64,000 bases of DNA from JBGSKY01 sp041740995. Lineage in GTDB: Bacteria; Planctomycetota; Planctomycetia; Pirellulales; Pirellulaceae. Within the stretch, counting starts at the first letter, position 1. Every line of letters begins with the position of its first letter. The stretch spans positions 1 to 64,000 of the forward strand of contig JBGSKY010000269.1 in assembly GCA_041740995.1 (NCBI GenBank), read 5' to 3'. Below, piece by piece: positions 35,634-44,516 of this stretch. The translations under genes and the position numbers were made by a program. The notes beneath the pieces were generated by a model that was given only the letters and a program-made list of their open reading frames with translations, had not been told where the DNA came from and did not search any database.

Positions 35634-37841
35634 ATGCCACTGACACGTACATCTCGAAACGATCGCCGTCGTCGGACCATGCGCGAAGCGGTCGCAGCGG
35701 AGAGTGGTGTCGCGGTTGAAACTGTCCGAGCCCGATCCAGACGTCGCGCCTCGCGAACTGATGAGGAGGATGCGGACGAAGCAGGCCAACGCTGCGACGA
35801 GGGTTACAGCCAGGAAGTGCGGTACGCTTGCCAGCAACGTCTGGTGCAGTTAATCCCCGTCCGTAAAACAACCATGTCGGCTTTGATCGGGGTATTGGTA
35901 GCCGTTTGGGCAAGTCTCTTTCTTTCGCATTACTTGATTTATGTTCGCGGAAGCTCGATGGCCAGCTTGCATATCGGGCACTTTTTCCACATGCGCAGTC
36001 CGCACGGTTTGACGCACTGGCTTGGCGTCCAATTTTGGATGATTACCGGCTTTACTTCGTTGCTAATTTTACAGTTGCGACGGCACAAGCTAGATGACTA
36101 TCGAGCCAAATATCGGATCTGGATTTTCCTCGCCATCGGTTGCTTTTTCAGCAGTTTCGATGCAGCAAGCAACGCATTATTGATTCTGGGCTTGAGCATC
36201 GATTCGTGGACGCAGGCCGAATTTGGCTACTCAGGCTGGTCAATCGTACTGGCCAGCTACGCTTCTATTGTTGGCGTCCTCGGCTTGCGATTGTGCACTG
36301 AATTGAAAAGCTCTCCCGGCTCGGTGTCACTCTGGTTCATCGGTTTGTTAGCGTGGGCGTTCAGCGCGGTAGCTGGGACTGGATTATTCAAATTGGAACT
36401 TGAACCAGCGGCGTTGGATCTCGCAGTTGGAGCAAGTTGGCTCGGCGGGATTTTTTGCGTATTTACAGCTTCAACGCTCTACCTTCGCAACACTTACATC
36501 CAAGCCCAGCAACGTTTCGCGTTAAGAAATAAATGGTTGGCACAGCGCACAAAATGGCATGTTCCCAACCTAGGAAACATGACGCTTGACCCACGAAAGC
36601 TGGCCAGCGGAATGGCCAACAAATTCGGTCGACGCAGCAAAACCGAGCTGGTTGCCATTGCCCCAGCCGGCAAACGAAGCCGCCAAGGTGATCAAAATAT
36701 TAGTACGGCAACGGAGTCACGATCAGTCGAATCAACTGGCATCGACCGGCCAATTCAAACGCAATCGTTCGCGAGCTCACAATCAAGCGGTGCAACTAAA
36801 AGTGCTTCGCCATTTGAGCCGACACGGTCATCAACAAACACGCAGTCTGCACGCAGTGAAAATCCGGTAAACAAAAGCGAAACCGCGAAAGACAAATCGC
36901 CCATAAGCAATGTCGCGTCAAATCCGAAACGCGGTTGGTGGCCACGGTTACGCTCTAATCCAAAATTGGGCGATGATTATTCGGATCTCGGCGCCGATCA
37001 ACGCATGAGAGACCAGGGGCTCAATAGCGGATTTGAAAAAGTCGATTCGTCAACTGCGCACGTGAAACAGATATCTGACACACGTCCCACGACTCCCAAT
37101 GTTTCCAGCGGCCAGCAGTCCGGGGCTGCATCCGATCGGTCAGCCAAACCAGCTCGTTCGTTTAGTCCGTTTGCGAGAGGTGCGAAATCAGCGACCGCTA
37201 CCAACGGGTCAAACGTTGATGTTGCATCAAAGAAGGCAACACTGGAAACGAAAGATGCAAAAAGAAGTCGTTGGCCGTTTGGAAAAGGAAAAAAAGTCAA
37301 CTCAGCCAAAACCGGCGACGCATCGTCAAAACCAGCCGTCGCTGCAAAAGCATCGACGCCGAAGACCAAGAATTCATGGTTCAAACGTACCGCGAAAGTC
37401 GCTGGCACGGCAGCGGCAACAGCGACTGCAATCAACTCCGCCAAGTCAGCCATTAAAGGTAGCGTTAGCGGTCAAACCGACGCAACCAAATCCAGTTCTG
37501 GCGATTCCAAAAAGCGTCGCCTGTTTGGTTTCCTCGATGGTTTAACATTGAAGCCTCCTACGACGCCTTCTTCAACTTCTTCGAAGCCAAATCAGACCAG
37601 TTCGTCTAACGCGAGCGCTCCATTACCAAGCACTTCTAGTCGTCCGACAACATCAGCTACCCAAGCGAGCTTTCCGTCGACGTCAGCAAGACCTTCCACT
37701 AGCCAATCAGATGAACCGATCCGTCATGCGGTATCCGGCGACATGGAAAATTATGACGACGAAGACTACGGTGGAAACCGTCAGCTCAGCAAAGCAGAGC
37801 GAAAACGAATGCGACGTCAAGGCAACGATCGCGCTGCGTAA
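35634..37841 (+). CDS. Polytopic membrane protein with long disordered tail
   Basis: A 735-residue protein I do not recognise. Residues 1-75 are Arg-rich and hydrophilic. About 82-290 hold five or six hydrophobic segments (e.g. LIGVLVAVWASLFLSHYLIY, FWMITGFTSLLILQL, IWIFLAIGCFFSSF, LWFIGLLAWAFSAVAGTG). From about 300 to the end it is a Ser/Thr/Lys-rich tail without fold, with two small basic Trp motifs (RGWWPRLRSNPK and KRSRWPFGKGKK). The ATG at 35874 (residue 81) is an alternative start just before the first TM. The tail probably lies in the cytoplasm and may bind DNA or membrane; both are inference. Confidence 0.55.
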   Translation: MPLTRTSRNDRRRRTMREAVAAESGVAVETVRARSRRRASRTDEEDADEAGQRCDEGYSQEVRYACQQRLVQLIPVRKTTMSALIGVLVAVWASLFLSHYLIYVRGSSMASLHIGHFFHMRSPHGLTHWLGVQFWMITGFTSLLILQLRRHKLDDYRAKYRIWIFLAIGCFFSSFDAASNALLILGLSIDSWTQAEFGYSGWSIVLASYASIVGVLGLRLCTELKSSPGSVSLWFIGLLAWAFSAVAGTGLFKLELEPAALDLAVGASWLGGIFCVFTASTLYLRNTYIQAQQRFALRNKWLAQRTKWHVPNLGNMTLDPRKLASGMANKFGRRSKTELVAIAPAGKRSRQGDQNISTATESRSVESTGIDRPIQTQSFASSQSSGATKSASPFEPTRSSTNTQSARSENPVNKSETAKDKSPISNVASNPKRGWWPRLRSNPKLGDDYSDLGADQRMRDQGLNSGFEKVDSSTAHVKQISDTRPTTPNVSSGQQSGAASDRSAKPARSFSPFARGAKSATATNGSNVDVASKKATLETKDAKRSRWPFGKGKKVNSAKTGDASSKPAVAAKASTPKTKNSWFKRTAKVAGTAAATATAINSAKSAIKGSVSGQTDATKSSSGDSKKRRLFGFLDGLTLKPPTTPSSTSSKPNQTSSSNASAPLPSTSSRPTTSATQASFPSTSARPSTSQSDEPIRHAVSGDMENYDDEDYGGNRQLSKAERKRMRRQGNDRAA

Positions 37842-38254
37842 AGAGCTCGGAAACGCACTACCTTTGGACGAAACTGGTCAGCGTCATTGGACCCGCCGGA
37901 GTCAGTTTTTTTAATTGCAGAAGCTTGCTGAATTGTGACCCTCGCTTGGCGCGCACTACTTTCAATATTGGTCGGCGGCTGATGTTGAGATTTCGCCATA
38001 AGTACTAAGGAGTCAGGCCTCTTTGGGGGTTGGGTCAACCGAAATTGACGCGTTGCCGCCCATTACCTACGATTCCGCTGGTCGAAAAAAGACGGAAGGA
38101 TTAACGATTTCTGGTCAGACTTACGCGACTACGATCGATTACAATAGCCTTAGCGAGCTGACACAGTTGGCTTATCCAGACGGGGCGATTGTCCAATCGC
38201 GATTACACCGATCGAGGTGAATTGCGGCGGGTCGTCCTGGAGAAGTAGTAAGTC

Positions 38255-38378
38255 CCCGATGAGCTTGCTCGTCGGTGAATGAACTTGTGATCCAACACGG
38301 CGACGACGCACCAGAAGACCCCAACGGGTTTACCCCGTTTGGTGAATCAGCTTGCTTAAAACGTCAAAGAACTTTCGC
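38255..38378 (+). repeat. Left arm of ~124 bp inverted repeat, inside the RHS relic
   Basis: This segment matches, in opposite orientation and at roughly three-quarters identity by eye, the segment at 38938-39060. It starts with a hairpin (38256-38275, CCGATGAG-CTTG-CTCGTCGG), has a second near-palindrome around 38318-38344 (CCAACGGGTTTACCCCGTT) and ends with GAATCAGCTTGCTT and AAAGAACTTTCGC. It begins 7 bases after a stop codon in the RHS relic and splits its reading. Confidence 0.8.
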
Positions 38379-38406
38379 ACCGGTGGGGTAAACCCACAAC
38401 GGGGGC

Positions 38407-38432
38407 GGGCAAGATAGAGTACAATCTTGCCC
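38407..38432. repeat. Hairpin in RHS relic
   Basis: GGGCAAGAT/ATCTTGCCC, a 9 bp perfect stem with 8 nt loop, just beyond the left repeat arm where RHS coding resemblance restarts (IEYNLAQD). It overlaps that coding frame. Confidence 0.5.
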
Positions 38433-38937
38433 AAGACGTTTCGGCAAAGTGTTCTGACGATGGTGATGGCCGAATGACCGGTTCGACTTACGACAACGGG
38501 GTGATCGAGAGCCGCACTTATGTCACTGACAATACGCTGACGGCGATCAACTTCGGCGGCACCGGCAGTGCGATCGGCAACTTGGCTTATGGCTTGGACG
38601 CTAACAAGAACAAACGTCCGAGTCGATCGCTGGCACGATGAGCAATTACGGCTTTACGATGCCGAGCAATGGCTACGACAACGAAGACCGACTAGTCAAT
38701 TACAACCGCACGTCGGGTTTGAATCAGTCTTGGAATCTGACCACCGTTGGCGACTGGTCCAGCGGCACGACCAACGGCACCGCGTAAACTCGCACGCACG
38801 GCCCAAAGCACGAACTTCTTACCGGCCCAATAAGAACTTTCTCACCCCTGCGTGGGTTCGCCCAACCAGAGCGAGGTATCGTCACCTGACATGGCCAGCG
38901 TCATGAGCTCCGCTCCAGCCTCGGTTCACTCATCGAA

Positions 38938-39060
38938 GCGAAAGTTCTTTTGAGTTTCAAGCAAACTGATTCGCGCAGCGGGATCAACCCGCTGGGGTCT
39001 TTCGTTGCGACGACATGGTTAGATCACGAAGCTGCTTCACCGATGAACAAGCTCATCGGG
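38938..39060 (-). repeat. Right arm of ~124 bp inverted repeat
   Basis: Inverted copy of 38255-38378. Read on the minus strand it begins CCCGATGAGCTTG, has the second palindrome as CAGCGGGTTGATCCCGCTG and ends AAAGAACTTTCGC. It lies 10 bases past the 3' end of rho, so its hairpin (CCGATGAGCTTGTTCATCGG) may double as the rho terminator, although no T run follows. Confidence 0.8.
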
Positions 39061-39070
39061 CTCCGAAGGG

Positions 39071-40411
39071 CTAATCTAGAATACGAGCGCTCGCGATCAA
39101 CTTAAGGAATTCTTTATTGGTCTTGAACTTGCCTAATTGAGTCGTCAATTGCTCCATCGCTTCAACTGGGTTCATCGTATTGAGAGTTCGACGAATCATC
39201 GTCACCGCATGGAGTGTTTCTGGATCGTGAAGCAACTCTTCGCGTCGTGTGCCCGATTGCGAGATATCGATCGCTGGCCAGACACGACGGTCGGCCAATT
39301 TGCGATCAAGGACTAGCTCCATATTTCCAGTCCCTTTGAATTCCTGGAAAATCAACTCGTCCATTCGAGAACCGGTATCAACCAGAGCGGTACCGACAAT
39401 TGTCAGTGAGCCACCTTCGGCAAACGCGCGGGCAGAGGCAAACAATTTTTTCGGAATGTCCATCGCTTTGATGTTCACGCCGCCTGACATTGTCGGACCG
39501 CTACCAACCCATTTATTGAACGCTCGCGCCAGGCGGGTAATAGAATCCATCAGCAAGAAAACATCTTTGCCACATTCGGCTAGACGCTTGCAACGTTCGA
39601 TGACCAGTTGACTAATCCTTACGTGCGAATCGACATCTTCGTCCAGCGAACTGGCGATTACTTCGCCGTTTATCACGTTGCGACGCATGTCGGTGACTTC
39701 TTCAGGCCGCTCATCAATCAACATCACAATCAGCTTAACGTCCGGAAAATTGGTGGCGATTCCAGTGCTGATATGTTGCAGCATAATCGTCTTACCCGAC
39801 CGCGGTGGTGCGACGATCAGTGCTCGTTGACCTCGACCGAGCGGTGCGAGCAAGTCGATGATGCGATTGGTCAATGGCTGCTGGCCCACTTCCAATTGCA
39901 GCCATTGTTCCGGGTTTACGGCGGTAAGTGTGTCGAAAGATTTAACGTTCAAGTAGTCTTCGGGAGACATGCCTTCGATATCGAGAATTTCCTTGATTCG
40001 CGGGCCTTGTTGACGCCTAGTATGTATCGATTGGGCGCGGACCATGACGCCTGGCCGCAATTGAAATTTCTCGATCATTGTTCCGGGCACAAACGGATCG
40101 GTCCGCTCGCGAGAATAATTGTTCCCAGGACTTCGAAGGAACCCGTAGCCGTTGGGATGCATTTCGAGCAAACCAACAAACTCCTTGATGATTTCTTCTT
40201 CGCCTTCTAGTGGTGCATCGTCTACAGCAGTTCCGCCGGTAGCCGGGCGTGGGCCTGCATAATTGCGACGAGGACCGCCATTTCCACGAGGTCGTTTGGG
40301 ACGGGGACGCGATGCGGAACCGTTGGCAGGGCCACCGCCACCGCCACCACCGCCGTCGAATCCATCAGACGAGCCGCTAAACCTTGGTCGAAAACGCTTT
40401 TTCTTTGGCAT
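39071..40411 (-). CDS. rho: Transcription termination factor Rho
   Basis: A 446-residue hexameric RNA helicase that ends transcripts. Residues 1-70 are a Gly/Arg/Pro-rich extension with an eight-Gly run and RGNGGPRRNY, likely RNA-binding. The cold-shock-like primary RNA site is about 77-150 (EMHPNGYGFLRSP). Walker A is APPRSGKTIMLQ (about 200-211), Walker B VMLIDERPEEV, the Q loop MSGGVNIKA and the R loop GTGNMELVLDRKLA are intact. The extension is common in high-Gly Rho of planctomycetes and actinobacteria. Its 5' gap of 800 bases may include a leader through which Rho limits itself (inference). Confidence 0.97.
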   Translation of the reverse strand: MPKKKRFRPRFSGSSDGFDGGGGGGGGPANGSASRPRPKRPRGNGGPRRNYAGPRPATGGTAVDDAPLEGEEEIIKEFVGLLEMHPNGYGFLRSPGNNYSRERTDPFVPGTMIEKFQLRPGVMVRAQSIHTRRQQGPRIKEILDIEGMSPEDYLNVKSFDTLTAVNPEQWLQLEVGQQPLTNRIIDLLAPLGRGQRALIVAPPRSGKTIMLQHISTGIATNFPDVKLIVMLIDERPEEVTDMRRNVINGEVIASSLDEDVDSHVRISQLVIERCKRLAECGKDVFLLMDSITRLARAFNKWVGSGPTMSGGVNIKAMDIPKKLFASARAFAEGGSLTIVGTALVDTGSRMDELIFQEFKGTGNMELVLDRKLADRRVWPAIDISQSGTRREELLHDPETLHAVTMIRRTLNTMNPVEAMEQLTTQLGKFKTNKEFLKLIASARILD

Positions 40412-41213
40412 TTAGAGATGATCCAGAGGATGAATACACTGTCCTGACGAGCTCAAACCGCGAGGCCCAGATGGGGCAGGAAAAACGCTGTTGGCTCAGA
40501 CATCAGAACGATAAAGCTAATGACCATTCCATTTGGAATGGCCAATAAAAACTAAATTAGGACGAAACGGAGAAATCCTCTGCAGCGTCCACATGGGACT
40601 AGCTCGGGAACAATTTTTATTGTGAGGGAACGTATCAGGCTTCGTAAAAGCTCGCTTAAAACTGCGTCGCTAACCGATGAGATAGTCCGAATCAGGCTCG
40701 CACTTTTAAAAAGTACAATTCGGATACGCAAAGGTGTTTCCAACAACCACTGACTTTTTCAACTTTATGACTGATTCACCAAAGGTCCTTTGGCAGCCAT
40801 TCAATTCCATGTTCGTTGTTTGCCGGGGGTAATCTCACGGCGGCCGATTATTGGATCAATTCGATCCGGCTCATTGAGCTTCTGAAATAGGTTGTAGCAA
40901 ATTTACAGAAGCTAGAAAGTCGTCTGAGTTCTCGTTCAACTTTCCGATGGCTGACGCAATGATGCTCGCCAGACCGCAGCGTTCTCGTCTGAGAAGCTTG
41001 TTAACTCTGTCGTACTGTGGCAGCGCTGATGCCCCCTGTCAAGGCGGCTGAAATAAATTGTCACAAAATTCGAAAATTTTTTGGCAGCTTTTCCCGCAAT
41101 AGGCTCATCCCGGACAACCGTCACAGCCGATCCAAACGGATAAGCGTTGTTCTTTGGTTGATTGCTTGAGAAGCGATGCGTTTAATTGAATCGCGATCAA
41201 AAGGATACAGTTC
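40412..41213. other. 800-base divergent region between rho and the thioredoxin-like gene
   Basis: No gene is supported: open frames are short and unlike the neighbours. GGATCAATTCGATCC near 40853-40867 is nearly palindromic. A rho leader on the minus strand and the promoter of the thioredoxin/YHS gene on the plus strand must lie here. No known RNA family was recognised. Confidence 0.4.
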
Positions 41214-42722
41214 ATGAGCCAAGATTCTTGCCACGGTTTCCAGCCGAACCGTATCGCGATCGCGACTATAGCACTGACGACTGTTTTGACGTTCGCGTCC
41301 GCCACATTTGCTCAAATTCCATGGCGAAGCGACTACGAGACGGCGCAACGCACTGCCCGTGAACAAAACGCAATCCTTTTGGTTCATGTTTATTCCGATA
41401 ATTGCGTGCCTTGTAAGATGCTTGATGCCCGCGCGTTTCAAGACCCAACGCTGATTGATGCGATGCGATCGACGGTCATCCCGGTAAAAATTAACGCCGA
41501 TCGAAGCCCAGACTTGGTCCAAAGACTTGGCGTCAATCGCTGGCCGACCGACGTCTACTTCTCAGCCGATGGGTACGAACTGGTACGAACCGTCTCGCCC
41601 CAGAAAACCGATGACTATGTCCAGCTTCTCAACCGCGTTTCGATGCGGAATCGCGACTACCTGCTGACTCTTCCGCCTCAAAACACCAATCAAGCAGTTG
41701 AAAACCGATTCGCTCAGTCGCGCAATGCAATTCCTGCACGACTAGCCAGTAACCAATACGTTACACCGCAAGACGGACTAGGAACGGCAAACTCCTACGA
41801 TCAAAATGCGATCTCGGCCTATGCAAACAAAAATCAGCCTGCCGCAATGCCACCGATTGTCAGCAGCAGTGATCAGTTTCGGCAAAATGTTAATGAAGCA
41901 TCTTTGAACGGACACGAAGTCGAAAACATGTATTGCATGGCTGACCAATATGCACCGATTCAGCCAGGCCAAGCTGCGTCAAGCGCAGCAAGCATGAGCG
42001 CTCAGACGACATCCATCGCTACTCCAACACAGGCCGATCCAAACCAGGGCGGATGGCGAATGCCCACATTGCAAACCAGCAACAACGTCCAAGCGAACAA
42101 CTCACAGCCACAGCTTTCAAGTCGGCCGATCAATACAGCAACTTTTCAAGCGGTCACATTCGAAAACCGGACTTCGCAATTCAACACACCGAATGGGACA
42201 AATGTCTCCAACAACTATGCGACGACCGTTCAGCAATCGCCACAAGCGAGACTAGTGATCGATGAAGAAGTTCGTGCGGCCATCGCTCGCGATAACGGAC
42301 CAGCGATGAGCGGTTACTGTCCCGTTGCCTTGGACGAACGCGGCGAATGGACAGTCGGAAACCCACGAATTCCTGTGCGGCATCGCGGACGGGTCTACCA
42401 CTTTTCTAGCACTAATGCTCAGGAAAAATTCTTAGCCAATCCGGATCGCTACGCTCCAATTCTCAGCGGATATGACCTTGTGCATTTCCTCAAGACCGGC
42501 GAACTTCGCAGCGGCCTTCGCGAATACGGATGTTGGTTCAAGGGCCGTGTCTACTTGTTTGCTTCGGCTTCGAACCGCCAATACTTCGATGAGAACGTTG
42601 TGGAAGTTGCCCGTGCCGCTGAGACGCTGCAAGCGAGCAGCAACGACTCGGTCGCCCGCGGCGGACAAGCCTCTAGCGACGCGGCTCGAATGGCAACATC
42701 GAGCAATGGCTTGACGCGGTGA
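41214..42722 (+). CDS. Exported thioredoxin-like protein with YHS-like C-terminus
   Basis: A 502-residue exported protein. A signal peptide ends near residue 34 (IALTTVLTFASATFAQ). About 38-150 is a thioredoxin fold with active site DNCVPCK (Cys64, Cys67) and cis-Pro in NRWPTDVYF. Residues 150-355 are low complexity (Asn, Gln, Ser). About 360-470 carry two consecutive YHS-like stretches: GYCPVALDERGEWTVG...HRGRVYHFSS...FLANPDRYAP and then YGCWFKGRVYLFASASNRQYF. YHS domains bind metals in other proteins. A disulfide-handling or metal-loading role outside the cytoplasm fits both ends, but is inferred. Confidence 0.8.
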   Translation: MSQDSCHGFQPNRIAIATIALTTVLTFASATFAQIPWRSDYETAQRTAREQNAILLVHVYSDNCVPCKMLDARAFQDPTLIDAMRSTVIPVKINADRSPDLVQRLGVNRWPTDVYFSADGYELVRTVSPQKTDDYVQLLNRVSMRNRDYLLTLPPQNTNQAVENRFAQSRNAIPARLASNQYVTPQDGLGTANSYDQNAISAYANKNQPAAMPPIVSSSDQFRQNVNEASLNGHEVENMYCMADQYAPIQPGQAASSAASMSAQTTSIATPTQADPNQGGWRMPTLQTSNNVQANNSQPQLSSRPINTATFQAVTFENRTSQFNTPNGTNVSNNYATTVQQSPQARLVIDEEVRAAIARDNGPAMSGYCPVALDERGEWTVGNPRIPVRHRGRVYHFSSTNAQEKFLANPDRYAPILSGYDLVHFLKTGELRSGLREYGCWFKGRVYLFASASNRQYFDENVVEVARAAETLQASSNDSVARGGQASSDAARMATSSNGLTR

Positions 42723-42764
42723 GCACTAACCGTCGAATGGAACTCTGATCGACAACCGAGCCAT

Positions 42765-43145
42765 TCAATCGCTCGCAAATGGGTCTTGTGATTCCGCCAG
42801 TCGTTTTGGTGTGCTAACTTGATCGATCCACCGTACGATCAGGTTGATAAGACGTACCGCTAGGGCAAGCATTAACGGCGAGCAATAGCAAAAAAGTGAA
42901 AAAATTAATTGCGCTCGATGATCGATGGTCGCTGCGGCAGGAACCGGGGCGCCCGTCCAAGCGGCAACCTCTTTTCGCACTTCTGGCGTGAAGAGCGCCA
43001 AGACGATTGAAGCCGAAAAAATTGCCCCGACGGTCATTAGCAACAGCAATGACCTCAGCGAAAACTGAAATCGCCGACGCTGTAGTTTTGCGAACGGCGA
43101 ACCGACCTTTACTTCGTTCTTTGAGTGATTTTTTCGACTTTGCAT
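42765..43145 (-). CDS. Small membrane protein with planctomycete FSLR-type start
   Basis: A 126-residue protein of unknown function. After a basic lead, residues 29-42 read RFQFSLRSLLLLMT, a motif seen at the start of many planctomycete membrane proteins (RFSLRTLLLL). Two hydrophobic segments are about 34-53 and 82-105. The C-terminal 20 residues are hydrophilic. It is convergent with the thioredoxin/YHS gene, 42 bases apart. Confidence 0.65.
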   Translation of the reverse strand: MQSRKNHSKNEVKVGSPFAKLQRRRFQFSLRSLLLLMTVGAIFSASIVLALFTPEVRKEVAAWTGAPVPAAATIDHRAQLIFSLFCYCSPLMLALAVRLINLIVRWIDQVSTPKRLAESQDPFASD

Positions 43146-43453
43146 AAACGAATCTGTCAGCTTTGGTCAGAAATCGTGCGACTGCAAAAGCAATTACCTG
43201 CCGCTGCGGTTCACGCTGAATCCGCGATGAAGTCTTTTAAGTATACGTCTTTCAATTCGAATCACCAGCGGCGGGACCGTGTTGAATGGTTCGAAAAACT
43301 CCGTCAAAACTTCGTTTACGTCGCGAAATTGCATTCACTCGGCTACTTGGCGAGCTTTCGGTGATTCTGTACAAAAGCGACCATGTAAGTTCGAGCACGT
43401 CCAGCGACATTCGCTGCCCATTTACAAACGGTCGAGAGAAGAAAAATACGAAG
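43146..43453. other. Divergent intergenic region
   Basis: A 308-base gap between the FSLR-type membrane protein gene and the CaMKII-association-like gene. An in-frame ATG at 43286 could extend the latter but the added residues look non-coding. Nothing else recognised. Confidence 0.35.
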
Positions 43454-43849
43454 ATGAGCAAAGACGAAGACCGCGAGGAAATACTGGATTTGACCCAGCG
43501 ACTGCTTATGGCCGTTACGAGCGGCGACTGGGAATCGTACGAACAATTATGTGATCCGAGCATCACAAGTTTTGAACCCGAAGCGATGGGGAACTTAGTC
43601 GACGGGCTAGATTTTCATCACTTCTATTTTAAGCTCGGAGATGGGGAAAGCACGCCGGTCCAATCAACCATCGTTGCCCCACATATCCGTGTGATGGGTG
43701 ACGTGGCTGTCATCGCGTACGTTCGATTGACGCAAAAAATTGGCGATGATGGCAAGCCAATCACTTCGGCGATGGAAGAATCGCGAGTTTGGGAACGACA
43801 AAAAGGCGTCTGGCGGCACGTCCATTTCCATCGTTCGTCTGCACATTAA
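43454..43849 (+). CDS. CaMKII-association-domain/SnoaL-like protein
   Basis: A 131-residue cone-shaped alpha+beta (NTF2-like) protein. The pattern EILDLTQRLLMAVTSGDWES, SITSFEPEAMGNLVDGLDFH and WRHVHFHRS is that of the CaMKII association-domain family, which in bacteria is a small dimeric or oligomeric protein of unknown task. ATG at 43454 chosen because the domain begins there. It stands alone. Confidence 0.8.
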   Translation: MSKDEDREEILDLTQRLLMAVTSGDWESYEQLCDPSITSFEPEAMGNLVDGLDFHHFYFKLGDGESTPVQSTIVAPHIRVMGDVAVIAYVRLTQKIGDDGKPITSAMEESRVWERQKGVWRHVHFHRSSAH

Positions 43850-43950
43850 GTGAATTGAGCAATTGAATTAAGACGACGTTTCGAAAGTCGAGAATGCCAC
43901 AAATTGGCTGGTTTTGTTCTTCGCAAGATGGCTGACCGGTCCAAATCATC

Positions 43951-44394
43951 ATGCTATTACAAAGACTAATTCATCCGGAAATCCTTGGCACACTGGCTGC
44001 CGCTGGCCATCATTCAACGATTTTGATAGCTGACGGAAATTATCCTGCCTCCAACAAACGCGGGCCGAACGCAAGTCTAGTTAGTTTGAATCTGATGCCG
44101 GGTGTGGTTAACTGCAACCAAGTGCTGAAGGCAATTCTCTCGGCTGTCCCGATCGAAGCGATCAACACGATGCAAACGGAGACCAGCGGACCATATGCTT
44201 TAGATGGTGATCCGCCGGTTTGGGAGCAGTATCGCGAGTCCATTGCGGCTGCAAAATTAGAATTGCAAATCGAGCCGCTGGAAAAGTGGAGTTTTTATGA
44301 CCATGTCATTACGCCGGACCACGTCCTGACGATCCAGACCGGCGATCAGCAGCGTTATGCGAACATTCTGCTGACCATCGGCGTAAGAATGTAA
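43951..44394 (+). CDS. RbsD/FucU family sugar mutarotase
   Basis: A 147-residue decamer-forming mutarotase/pyranase. The signature is at the start: LAAAGHHSTILIADGNYP, holding the catalytic His and Asp. RbsD interconverts ribose forms, FucU fucose anomers; FucU has a longer, similar C-terminus (here ending in YANILLTIGVRM). With no transport or kinase gene beside it the sugar cannot be chosen, though L-fucose is plausible for a sulfated-polysaccharide user. Confidence 0.88.
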   Translation: MLLQRLIHPEILGTLAAAGHHSTILIADGNYPASNKRGPNASLVSLNLMPGVVNCNQVLKAILSAVPIEAINTMQTETSGPYALDGDPPVWEQYRESIAAAKLELQIEPLEKWSFYDHVITPDHVLTIQTGDQQRYANILLTIGVRM

Positions 44395-44516
44395 ACTTCT
44401 GGGTTGAAGATTGATCCAAACTGCGGGTTTAAAAGACTTGCCAAAAGACTCGTTCGCGGATAGCTTCAACGGTTTGGTTGGCCTCGCGAAAACCTCTGAA
44501 CTACGACCGCTGGACA

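Larger units (their letters stand above)
38038..38823 (+). pseudogene. Decayed RHS/YD-repeat gene
   Basis: Fragments of an RHS/YD-repeat protein in shifting frames. Frame 1 (38038-38195): LPPITYDSAGRKKTEG, IDYNSLSELTQLAYPDG. A one-base shift near 38195 leads to RDYTDRGELRRV and a stop at 38246. After a ~165 bp foreign-looking segment, coding resemblance resumes at about 38414 with IEYNLAQDV and DGDGRMTGSTYDNG. A second one-base shift at about 38613 leads to TSESIAGTMSNYGF and GYDNEDRLVNYNRTSG. A TAA at 38785-38787 sits where CAA would keep the frame open, followed by RTHGPKHELLT, a classic RHS-associated phrase. No start, no toxin tip and no secretion partner remain. It is a relic. Confidence 0.85.

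Noticed and set aside
40552..40746. 64-residue minus-strand open frame upstream of rho
   Set aside because: Short, without motif; no support as a gene, more likely leader sequence.
41079..41097. Possible sigma54 promoter (TGGCAGC...GC)
   Set aside because: Spacing is off by one and the -12 part is CCGC, not TTGC.
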